Source of the DNA: Enterococcus mundtii | Lineage (GTDB): Bacteria > Bacillota > Bacilli > Lactobacillales > Enterococcaceae | DNA: 64,000 nucleotides | Assembly (NCBI RefSeq): GCF_003957375.1 | Contig: NZ_CP025473.1 | Coordinates: 1,203,501-1,267,500 of the forward strand | Direction of reading: 5' to 3' | Part shown: positions 57,113-64,000 of the stretch, piece by piece | Layout: every line of letters starts with the position of its first letter | Numbering within the stretch: position 1 is the first letter of the stretch | Made by a program: the position numbers and the translations under genes | The notes under the pieces: model-generated | Seen by the model: the letters and a program-made list of their open reading frames with translations, nothing else | What the model was told of the DNA's origin: nothing | Database searches by the model: none

Positions 57113-57982
57113 ATGCAAGAGCTGAGAACCCGTAGCGCTCGACACCATAGGCCCAAAAGGAAAATGACCATCAATAAAAAAGCCATTGCACCTTTAGTGG
57201 GGACAAGCCTATTAGTTGGGCCAATGTTGGTCACAGCAACACCACAAACTGTACGTGCGGATGAATTAGATGTCGCATCTTCTGCCGATCCGCAAGCATT
57301 TATCAATCAAATCGGATGGGCTGCTTCTGAAGTTGCAGCAAGCAATGACTTATATGCATCTGTCATGATTGCACAAGCATTACTTGAAAGTGCGTATGGT
57401 ACATCTGGATTATCAAGTGCACCATATTACAACTTATTTGGAGTCAAAGGTAGCGCAGGTCAATCTGTGGTATATATGAATACGCAAGAATATTTGAATG
57501 GTCAATGGGTTACGATGAACGAACCTTTCCGTCGCTATTCATCTTATTGGGAGTCATTCCAAGATCATGCGAATGTTTTACGTTCTACTAGTTTTTCGAC
57601 AGGCGATTATCATTATTCAGGTGTATGGAAAAGTAATACAACCAGCTATTATGATGCAACAGCTTATTTAACTGGACGTTATGCAACAGATCCTAATTAC
57701 GCATACAAATTAAATGAATTGATCAGCACATATAATCTGACTCGCTTTGATACACCATCAACTGGTTCAACGACAACTAGTACGACAAGTACCACAACGA
57801 CTAGTACGACAACCTCTACAACGACTACGACAAGTAGTAACCAAACTTATACTGTCGTCTCTGGAGATACACTTTGGGATATTGCTCAAAAATTCGGTAT
57901 GTCCGTTGATGATCTGATGGCAAAAAATGGCATGACGATGTCAAATTATTCATTATTGGTTGGACAAGAAATCAATGTCTAA
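57113..57982 (+). CDS. Secreted GH73 N-acetylglucosaminidase with C-terminal LysM
   Basis: The 289-residue protein has a long basic N-region and signal peptide (cleavage near VRA-DEL, about residue 50), a glycoside hydrolase 73 domain (about 60-215; SVMIAQALLESAYGTSGL with the catalytic Glu, YYNLFGVKG), a Thr/Ser-only linker (about 220-243) and one LysM (about 245-288). It cleaves peptidoglycan glycan strands, as in cell separation. GGAGG lies nine bases before ATG. Promoter and WalR-like box upstream. Confidence 0.92.
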   Translation: MQELRTRSARHHRPKRKMTINKKAIAPLVGTSLLVGPMLVTATPQTVRADELDVASSADPQAFINQIGWAASEVAASNDLYASVMIAQALLESAYGTSGLSSAPYYNLFGVKGSAGQSVVYMNTQEYLNGQWVTMNEPFRRYSSYWESFQDHANVLRSTSFSTGDYHYSGVWKSNTTSYYDATAYLTGRYATDPNYAYKLNELISTYNLTRFDTPSTGSTTTSTTSTTTTSTTTSTTTTTSSNQTYTVVSGDTLWDIAQKFGMSVDDLMAKNGMTMSNYSLLVGQEINV

Positions 57983-57998
57983 CTTTATATCAACTTAA

Positions 57999-58035
57999 AA
58001 ATAGAGGCATATCATAAGATGTGTCTCTATTTTTT
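57999..58035 (+). terminator. Intrinsic terminator
   Basis: AAATAGAG-CA pairs with TG-CTCTATTTTTT. Confidence 0.7.
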
Positions 58036-58115
58036 GCTTCTCCAGTAAGAATCACTCGCAGAAGTACCTCTTTTGTATTATGATTAATAGAGAAGCAAAT
58101 GAAGGGGGAAAAAAT

Positions 58116-59045
58116 ATGACACAGAAGATTTATCAGTCGATTACAGAATTGATCGGTAAAACACCTATCGTTCGATTAAATAAGATAGTTCCAGAAGGAG
58201 CTGCGGATGTTTTTGTTAAATTGGAATTCTTCAATCCAGGTGGAAGCGTGAAAGACCGTATTGCCTTGAATATGATTGAAAAAGCAGAGCATGATGGGAT
58301 ATTGAAACCGGGTGATACGATCATTGAACCAACTTCAGGGAACACTGGTATTGGTTTAGCGATGGTCGGTGTAGCAAGAGGATATCATGTGAAACTTGTC
58401 ATGCCTGAAACGATGAGTATCGAGCGTCGCTTATTGATGAAGGGCTACGGAGCAGAACTAATTTTAACTCCAGGAACAGAAGGTATCAGTGGTTCAATCA
58501 AAGAAGCAAAACGGCTGGCTGAAGAAAATGGTTATTTCTTGCCTCTGCAATTTGAAAACCCAGCTAATCCATTAGTTCATGAAAAAACGACTGGTCCAGA
58601 AATCCAAGCGGCATTTGGTGTGAATGGGCTGGATGCGTTTGTCGCAGGAATCGGTACTGGTGGAACGATCACCGGTGCGGGACACGAATTAAAACGGATC
58701 AATCCAACACTTAAGATCGTTGGAGTTGAACCAGCCGAATCTGCCGTTTTAGAAGGAAAAGAACCTGGTCCACACAAAATCCAAGGCATCGGGACAGGGT
58801 TTGTCCCTGATACGTTAGATACGAATGTATATGATCAAGTCTTATCAGTATCTAGTGAGCAAGCAATGATCACAGCTCGCCGTATGGGGCAAGAAGAAGG
58901 AATCTTAGTGGGTGTTTCAGGTGGAGCCGCAGTTGAAGCTGCGCTTAATGTAGCTAAAGAACTAGGAGCTGGAAAAAAAGTTCTTGCGATTATTCCTGAT
59001 AATGGAGAACGTTATTTGTCTACTCCTTTGTATCAGGATATGTAA
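58116..59045 (+). CDS. cysK: Cysteine synthase A (O-acetylserine sulfhydrylase)
   Basis: The 309-residue PLP enzyme forms cysteine from O-acetylserine and sulfide. The PLP lysine is in [12 protein letters not shown] (about residue 41), the substrate loop in [13 protein letters not shown], and the phosphate loop in [15 protein letters not shown] 58116 follows GGGGGAA; the longer frame starts upstream without a site. No cysE or T-box is adjacent. Confidence 0.94.
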   Translation: MTQKIYQSITELIGKTPIVRLNKIVPEGAADVFVKLEFFNPGGSVKDRIALNMIEKAEHDGILKPGDTIIEPTSGNTGIGLAMVGVARGYHVKLVMPETMSIERRLLMKGYGAELILTPGTEGISGSIKEAKRLAEENGYFLPLQFENPANPLVHEKTTGPEIQAAFGVNGLDAFVAGIGTGGTITGAGHELKRINPTLKIVGVEPAESAVLEGKEPGPHKIQGIGTGFVPDTLDTNVYDQVLSVSSEQAMITARRMGQEEGILVGVSGGAAVEAALNVAKELGAGKKVLAIIPDNGERYLSTPLYQDM

Positions 59046-59227
59046 GTCTACGTGAAACTCTGAATAAAAAGTGTGAAATAATGGTGAAACATCTGTTATT
59101 TTACACTTTTTTTGCATAAAATAGGCTAAATTATAAAATTCTTTTCTTTTTCTTTCCGTAATATGTAGATTTAAAAAAATAAAAATAGTATGATAATTAA
59201 AGAACAATAAGGTGGGGTTTTGTTTAT

Positions 59228-59653
59228 ATGGAAAATAAAAAAGTAGCAGCGGCGATCGAGCAACTGAAAAAAGAAAATATTCGGATTACGCCGCAAAGAT
59301 ACGCAGTTTTAGAGTATCTGATCGAGCATCGTTCGCATCCAACTGCAGATGAAATCTACAAGGCACTTGAGCATCGCTTTCCTAATATGAGTGTTGCTAC
59401 AGTTTACAATAATTTACGATTGTTCACATCGATCGGGTTTGTTCAAGAAATGAAATATGGTGATGCATCAAGCCGATTTGATTTTAGTTCACAAAGACAT
59501 TATCATGTGATTTGCCAAAATTGCGAGACGATCGTTGATTTTCATTATCCTGGGCTAGAAGATATTGAAATGGCGGCGGGGCGCTTAACTGATTTTGAAA
59601 TCCATGATCATCGTTTAGAATTATATGGGCTATGTCCGAATTGCAAAAAATAA
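59228..59653 (+). CDS. perR: PerR-type peroxide-responsive Fur family repressor
   Basis: The 141-residue regulator has the Fur winged helix (RITPQRYAVLEYLIEHRSHPTADEIYKAL, SVATVYNNLRLF), the metal-sensing RFDF...RHYH ligands, zinc CQNC and CPNC pairs, and Asp in TIVDFHYP where PerR carries Asp104 and Fur carries Glu. This supports PerR over Fur or Zur. GGTGGGG precedes ATG by about eight to ten bases. No clear PerR box was found at its own promoter. Confidence 0.87.
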   Translation: MENKKVAAAIEQLKKENIRITPQRYAVLEYLIEHRSHPTADEIYKALEHRFPNMSVATVYNNLRLFTSIGFVQEMKYGDASSRFDFSSQRHYHVICQNCETIVDFHYPGLEDIEMAAGRLTDFEIHDHRLELYGLCPNCKK

Positions 59654-59670
59654 ATCGTGCGAACATCTGA

Positions 59671-59709
59671 AACATCGATAAGGTCAAATGACTTTGCTGA
59701 TGTTTTTTT
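59671..59709 (+). terminator. Intrinsic terminator after perR
   Basis: AACATC-TAAGGTCA pairs with TGACTTT-GATGTT, followed by eight Ts. Between 59710 and 60039 there is no gene, only the palindrome and nox promoter. Confidence 0.7.
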
Positions 59710-59946
59710 TGTGTTTCATTTTGTGTTTCATTTGTGTCGTTTAGAAAAACATAACATAACTACCCCAGTGAAACTAAGAAGGGAGTACACTGATAGTTTT
59801 AAGAAAGGCGCAAATATTTATGCAATTTTTTATGTGATTTCGTATTCATTCACAAGCGCAGAGGCTTTAGTTTAAAAGTTCACAAAAAGAATGTTTATTT
59901 ATCAGTGTTTTAAATTGGAAATGCGCAAAATATGATAAGTAAGCAT

Positions 59947-59960
59947 TTGTGAATTCACAA
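59947..59960. promoter_or_regulatory. Perfect palindrome upstream of nox
   Basis: TTGTGAATTCACAA lies 80 bases before nox. It carries the half-site of Rex (TTGTGAA-N4-TTCACAA) but with no spacer, and also recalls CRP/FNR-type sites. A regulator cannot be assigned. Confidence 0.35.
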
Positions 59961-60039
59961 GCATAAAACTGTTGGATACGTTTTAATTTTGCTATAGTAA
60001 AAATTGTCAAAGGACAAATCGTTTATCGGAGGGACACAC

Positions 60040-61392
60040 ATGAAAGTAGTAGTAATTGGCTGTACCCATGCAGGAACAGCAGCAGTAAAAAGTATCTTAA
60101 AAAACAACCCAGAAGCAGATGTTACAGTTTATGAACGTAACGACAATGTTTCATTTTTATCTTGTGGGATCGCATTGTATGTTGGAGGCGTCGTGAAAGA
60201 CCCAGCAGGCTTGTTCTATTCAAACCCTGAAGAGTTAGCTTCGTTAGGTGCGAAAGTGAAAATGGAACATGATGTCACTGATGTTGACACTGAAAACAAA
60301 CAAGTCACAGCAAAAGATTTAAAAACTGGAGAAACTGAAACAGTTTCTTATGACAAATTAGTAATGACTACTGGTTCATGGCCAATCATTCCGCCAATCA
60401 AAGGGATCGAATCTGAAAATATTCTTTTATGTAAAAACTATAACCAAGCAAACGAAATCATTGCTAAAGCAGAAGAGGCGAAGAAAGTAGTGATCGTTGG
60501 TGGTGGTTATATTGGGATCGAATTAGTTGAAGCGTTTGTCGAATCTGGCAAAGAAGTGACATTGATCGATGGTTTAGATCGTATCTTGAATAAATATCTT
60601 GATAAACCATTTACGGATGTATTAGAAAAAGAATTGGTCGATCGTGGAGTTACTTTAGCTTTAGGTGAAAACGTTTCTGAGTTCATTCCAGATGAGAATG
60701 GTAAAGTAAAACAAGTAACTACAGCTAGCCAAACATTTGATGCGGATATGGTTATTTTGTGCGTTGGTTTCAGACCAAATACAAAATTAGTGGAAGGTAA
60801 AGTGGAAACATTGCCAAACGGCGCAATCAAAGTAAATGAGTACATGCAAACAAGCAATCCAGATATTTTTGCAGCGGGCGATTCAGCAGTTGTCAATTAT
60901 AACCCAAGTGGTACGCAAAACTATATTCCTTTAGCAACAAATGCAGTCCGTCAAGGATTGTTAGTAGGAAACAATTTAACAGAGCAAAAAATGGCTTATC
61001 GTGGAACACAAGGAACTTCTGGTTTGTACTTATTCGGTTGGACGATCGGTTCAACAGGTGTAACAACAGAAAGTGCCCCAATGAATAACTTGGATGTCCA
61101 AGCAACACTATTTGAAGATAACTATCGTCCAGAATTCATGCCAACGACTGAAAAAGTCATGATGGAATTAGTATATGAAAAAGGAACAAATCGTATCGTA
61201 GGCGCACAATTCATGTCTAAATACGACATCACTCAATCTGCTAATACGATGTCATTAGCGGTTCAAAATAAAATGACTGTTGAAGACTTAGCTCTTTCTG
61301 ACTTCTTCTTCCAACCTCATTTTGACCGTCCTTGGAACTACTTGAATCTTCTTGCACAAGCAGCTCTAGGAGAAATCGAGACCGCTCAATAA
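60040..61392 (+). CDS. nox: H2O-forming NADH oxidase (FAD, Cys42)
   Basis: The 450-residue flavoprotein reduces O2 to water with NADH, regenerating NAD+. FAD motif VVIGCTHAGTAAV at the N-terminus, redox-active Cys42 in SFLSCGIALYVGG, NAD motif VVIVGGGYIGIELVEAF (about 152) and FAAGDSAVVNY match enterococcal Nox. Coenzyme A disulfide reductases are close relatives. ATG 60040 is six bases after GGAGGG. Confidence 0.93.
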   Translation: MKVVVIGCTHAGTAAVKSILKNNPEADVTVYERNDNVSFLSCGIALYVGGVVKDPAGLFYSNPEELASLGAKVKMEHDVTDVDTENKQVTAKDLKTGETETVSYDKLVMTTGSWPIIPPIKGIESENILLCKNYNQANEIIAKAEEAKKVVIVGGGYIGIELVEAFVESGKEVTLIDGLDRILNKYLDKPFTDVLEKELVDRGVTLALGENVSEFIPDENGKVKQVTTASQTFDADMVILCVGFRPNTKLVEGKVETLPNGAIKVNEYMQTSNPDIFAAGDSAVVNYNPSGTQNYIPLATNAVRQGLLVGNNLTEQKMAYRGTQGTSGLYLFGWTIGSTGVTTESAPMNNLDVQATLFEDNYRPEFMPTTEKVMMELVYEKGTNRIVGAQFMSKYDITQSANTMSLAVQNKMTVEDLALSDFFFQPHFDRPWNYLNLLAQAALGEIETAQ

Positions 61393-61412
61393 TTTGTCAA
61401 AGCGTCATAGAA

Positions 61413-61457
61413 GAACCATCAGGAAGCAATATTGTTTCCTGATGGTTCTATTTTTTT
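61413..61457 (+). terminator. Intrinsic terminator after nox
   Basis: GAACCATCAGGAA pairs with TTCCTGATGGTTC then a T-run. Confidence 0.85.
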
Positions 61458-61653
61458 GGAACTCAACTGGCTATTTAAAGGTCAAAATTGTTTATTGACA
61501 CTTTTTGTTTTATTTCTCACGAGACAGGAATGGTTTGTTGCAGACTTCACCAGTTGCAATTAGTTGTTTTCCTTTGTTTTTTTTGTCAAAATAATAGATG
61601 TAATTAATTTCCAACAAAGCAGATGTAGTAAGTTGGACTAGAGGAGGATCATT

Positions 61654-61944
61654 ATGGAAAAAGAATATTTTGTACAACAGGATAATTTTATTGAAGATTA
61701 CAAAAAAGTGACAGGGAATGAAACGATCGATATCGATTCTTTAGCAGAAGAAGTGATCAATCAATTAAATGAAACTCAAGCAGAAGAATTCGTTTTATCT
61801 GGAGATGAGACAAAAGATGGTGAGGACCATCAATTCCCGTTTAGTCGACGGATCTATACCGATGAAAATGATGGAACATTGAATACAGAGTATACGTATG
61901 AAGGACAACCATACGAGCTACGAACGGATGACGAAGGACAATAA
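61654..61944 (+). CDS. Acidic hypothetical protein
   Basis: A 96-residue strongly acidic soluble protein (MEKEYFVQQDNFIEDYKKVTGNETIDIDSL), ending in beta-type YTYEGQPYELRTDDEGQ. AGAGGAGG lies eight bases upstream of ATG. No family recognised. It has its own terminator. Confidence 0.62.
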   Translation: MEKEYFVQQDNFIEDYKKVTGNETIDIDSLAEEVINQLNETQAEEFVLSGDETKDGEDHQFPFSRRIYTDENDGTLNTEYTYEGQPYELRTDDEGQ

Positions 61945-61978
61945 TAAACGTTCTATCGAGCGTGAGCGTCATTCTCTA

Positions 61979-62049
61979 AGCTGCTTGTAGATTAGATATG
62001 AGACCTTTTTAAAGAGGAGAGCATATGCTAATACAAGCAGGCTTTTTTT
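61979..62049 (+). terminator. Large hairpin terminator
   Basis: AGCTGCTTGTA-ATTAG pairs with CTAAT-CAAGCAGGCT around a 40-base loop, then seven Ts. Confidence 0.6.
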
Positions 62050-62179
62050 AGTATACATATATTCCGAAAAGTGAAAAATAAATATAAAAACCACTAAAAC
62101 ATTTTAAAAAAATTCAAATAATCCTTTCTTGCTTCAATTCTTGTTTTTACGTATACTAATTTTAAAGAGAGGGATAATA

Positions 62180-62884
62180 ATGTTGAATTTAGAAAACTAT
62201 TTAAAAGCTGGTCAAACGATCGTTTCCAATCTTTTGCTGAAAAATTATCATCGTATCGGCCTACAAGCAGATGAATTTTTATTTATATTACAGTTGCATA
62301 TGGCACAATCAGAAGGAGATTCATTCCCGGATCTGATGAATATTTCCCAGAATATGGGTGTCAAGCAAGAAAAAGTTTTTCAAATTTTGAATCGATTGGT
62401 CAGTGGTCATTTCATAGCAATCGAAACTACACTTATTGATGGACGTAAAGCGGATCGCTATGATTTGACACCAACTTATGTGCATTTAGAAAGATTATTA
62501 GAAAAAGACTCTCTAAAGCAAGAAGAAGAAGTCCAAGAAAAAACGACACGTTCAGTCTATCAATTATTTGAACAAGAGTTTGGACGTCCGTTATCCTCTA
62601 TTGAATTTCAACGGATCGGACAGTGGTTGGAAGAGGACCATTATCATCCTGAGATTTTGAAACTAGCTTTACGGGAGGCTGTATTGAACCAAGCGTATAG
62701 TTTCAATTATATCGACCGTATCTTATTATCTTGGGAACGGAAAAATTTAAAAACCAAACAGCAAGTAGAAGAAGATCAAAAACGCAGAAAGCAGCAACTG
62801 CTTCAAAAAGAAATCGACCAGCCAGTCCAACAAGAAGAGTTGCCAAAAGTATCATTAAAGAATTGGCTGGAAGAATGGGAGTAA
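62180..62884 (+). CDS. dnaD: DnaD-domain primosome protein
   Basis: The 234-residue protein has the N-terminal winged-helix DDBH1 region (residues about 1-100) and the C-terminal DDBH2/DnaB_2 domain (FEQEFGRPLSSIEFQRIGQWLEEDHYHPEILKLALREAV, about 125-195), with YIDRILLSWERKNL. It helps load the replicative helicase in firmicutes. ATG 62180 follows AGAGAGGG; a longer frame starts at 62129 without a site. nth follows by one base, the usual dnaD-nth order. Confidence 0.92.
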   Translation: MLNLENYLKAGQTIVSNLLLKNYHRIGLQADEFLFILQLHMAQSEGDSFPDLMNISQNMGVKQEKVFQILNRLVSGHFIAIETTLIDGRKADRYDLTPTYVHLERLLEKDSLKQEEEVQEKTTRSVYQLFEQEFGRPLSSIEFQRIGQWLEEDHYHPEILKLALREAVLNQAYSFNYIDRILLSWERKNLKTKQQVEEDQKRRKQQLLQKEIDQPVQQEELPKVSLKNWLEEWE

Positions 62885-62885
62885 T

Positions 62886-63551
62886 ATGTTAGGTAAACAA
62901 CGTACAATGGAAGCTTTTGAGAAAATGTATGAGATGTTTCCAGAAGCGCATGGAGAATTACAACATAAGAATCCTTATGAATTATTGATTGCAGTCATTT
63001 TAAGTGCACAAGCGACAGATGTTTCGGTCAATAAGGCAACACCTGCTCTATTTGAAGCTTTTCCAACTCCTGAGGCGTTAGCTAAAGCCCCACTAGAAGA
63101 GATCATTCCTAAAATAAAAACAATTGGATTGTATCGGAATAAAGCGAAAAACATTAAAGCATGCGCGCAACAGCTGATTGATCATTTTGGAGGACAGGTC
63201 CCTCAGACAAGAGAAGAGTTGGTCTCGTTACCTGGTGTGGGTAGAAAAACAGCAAATGTGGTGCTTGGGGATGCATTTGGGGTGCCAGCCATAGCAGTTG
63301 ATACTCACGTAGAACGTGTGACGAAACGACTAAGGATCTGTAAATTGGATGCGTCAGTACAAGAAGTTGAACAAACATTGATGAAAAAGGTGCCAGAAAG
63401 TTTATGGGTAAAAACGCATCATACATTGATTTTCTTTGGACGGTATCATTGTACTGCTAGAAGTCCCCGTTGTGAGGTATGTCCTTTACTGGATATGTGC
63501 CAGGATGGAAAAATGCGCATGAAAAATCCTACGAACAAACGTTTAAAATAA
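62886..63551 (+). CDS. nth: Endonuclease III
   Basis: The 221-residue base-excision glycosylase/lyase acts on oxidised pyrimidines. The helix-hairpin-helix LPGVGRKTANVV holds the catalytic Lys (about 119), the Asp is in VDTHVERVTKRL (about 138), and the 4Fe-4S cysteines are C-x6-C-x2-C-x5-C in YHCTARSPRCEVCPLLDMC. It is co-transcribed with dnaD. No gene is seen from 63552 to the window end. Confidence 0.95.
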   Translation: MLGKQRTMEAFEKMYEMFPEAHGELQHKNPYELLIAVILSAQATDVSVNKATPALFEAFPTPEALAKAPLEEIIPKIKTIGLYRNKAKNIKACAQQLIDHFGGQVPQTREELVSLPGVGRKTANVVLGDAFGVPAIAVDTHVERVTKRLRICKLDASVQEVEQTLMKKVPESLWVKTHHTLIFFGRYHCTARSPRCEVCPLLDMCQDGKMRMKNPTNKRLK

Positions 63552-63560
63552 GAAAGAAAA

Positions 63561-63712
63561 GATCAGAACAGAAGTGTTTAGCATCGATTAATAAGGCACT
63601 CTTCACGAAAATTGTTTTTCAAATTTTTGTGGAAAGTGCCTTATTTTTAAAGTAGTTACTTTTATTCCTACCATTCATTCGGTTTTAGAATATGCCAGCG
63701 GACGAAAATCTC
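63561..63712 (-). repeat. Intergenic hairpin repeat, copy C (inverted)
   Basis: Read on the reverse strand it contains AAAACCGAATGAATGG, AAAAGTAACTAC, AATAAGGCACTTTCCAC, the AAAATTTGAAAAACAATTTT core, GTGCCTTATT and AAACACTTCTGTTC, the same block order as copy B. Confidence 0.7.
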
Positions 63713-63956
63713 GCTCCTTTTTTTTAAAGAAAAAGGGATGGAGAAAGGTTACTTGAAAGAAAGAGGATAAATAATTATTTATAACATTACAAGCAAATTT
63801 GCCAAATAATACAAACAAGAATAAACAATGATACATTATTATAAAAATTAAACAAATTAGTTATTTTATTATAATCTTTATTGGGGATATACATATTAAA
63901 ATCAAGAAATTATAACATGTTTAATTTATTTATTTTATTTAAAGTATGTTATATTT

Positions 63957-64000
63957 TTGATTTTTAAAAAAATTTTCTGTTAAAATTTAATTATAGAGGA
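63957..64000 (+). promoter_or_regulatory. Putative promoter and ribosome site of a gene beyond the window
   Basis: TTGATT, an 18-base spacer and TAAAAT are followed by GAGGA at the last bases. The preceding 63713-63956 is very AT-rich and holds no gene. Confidence 0.4.

Noticed and set aside
59100-59227. PerR box at the perR promoter
   Set aside because: AT-rich segments only partly resemble TTATAAT-N-ATTATAA, with several mismatches.
59657-59875. Open frame of 72 codons between perR and nox
   Set aside because: It begins over the perR terminator, lacks a ribosome site and has low-complexity composition; it is intergenic DNA.
63552-64000. AT-rich end of the window as a possible replication or integration site
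   Set aside because: No DnaA-box cluster, iterons, integrase or attachment repeats were seen; only a repeat copy and a promoter-like sequence.

Overview
The window is chromosomal DNA of a low-GC Gram-positive coccus, almost certainly an Enterococcus. This rests on the fused RNase PH/nucleotide diphosphatase, the RexA/RexB recombination pair, enterococcal-type H2O-forming NADH oxidase, a peptide:proton symporter, LysM cell-wall hydrolases, strong AGGAGG ribosome binding sites and many GTG/TTG starts. The species cannot be fixed from the sequence alone. No rRNA, tRNA, CRISPR array, prophage or intact insertion sequence was seen.

Layout. 1-5.3 kb: edge-truncated metallo-beta-lactamase-fold hydrolase, a DinG/XPD-type helicase carrying a Cas4-like nuclease domain, YajQ, YitT and a MIP18-type iron-sulfur assembly factor. 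5.6-16 kb: an accessory-like stretch of short single-gene units (ASCH protein, two GNAT acetyltransferases, thioredoxin-type arsenate reductase, ClbS/DfsB protein, LysM wall protein, universal stress protein, YxeA, C39 peptidase, several unknowns). It contains three decayed loci: a nucleotidyltransferase-like gene with two frameshifts, an XRE regulator with three in-frame TGA codons, and an unrecognised coding remnant. 16-26.4 kb: nitroreductase, DtpT-type transporter, rexBA and an HxlR regulator. 26.4-31.2 kb: T-box leader with pheST, and convergent trpS. 31.4-34.4 kb: polar amino-acid ABC transporter operon. 34.6-37.9 kb: racE (frameshifted in this sequence), the rph-rdgB fusion, a phosphodiesterase and the CBS protein CbpB. 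38-45.4 kb: MscS channel, ilvE, divergent fabI/fabZ sharing FabT-type operators, cyclophilin lipoprotein, MupG and an alpha/beta hydrolase. 45.6-53.1 kb: obgE, a DUF1269 protein, then rnz-SDR-lapA-recJ-apt. 53.3-56.9 kb: an SOS locus with a small membrane protein, lexA, ynzC and tkt. 57-63.6 kb: GH73/LysM hydrolase, cysK, perR, nox, an unknown, dnaD and nth.

Regulatory logic. A LexA/SOS theme links three sites: a perfect LexA box over the rexBA promoter, a near-consensus box at the lexA promoter, and two perfect boxes at the promoter of a 72-residue membrane protein beside lexA. In Bacillus and Staphylococcus the lexA-tkt neighbourhood carries SOS-induced membrane division inhibitors (YneA, SosA), so the 72-residue protein is the best candidate here for an undescribed analogue and the main lead of this window. 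Lipid synthesis (fabI/fabZ) appears to be under FabT, pheST under a tRNA-Phe T-box, and both LysM wall proteins have WalR-like repeats upstream. At least three copies of an enterococcal intergenic hairpin repeat, plus one truncated copy, sit between operons.
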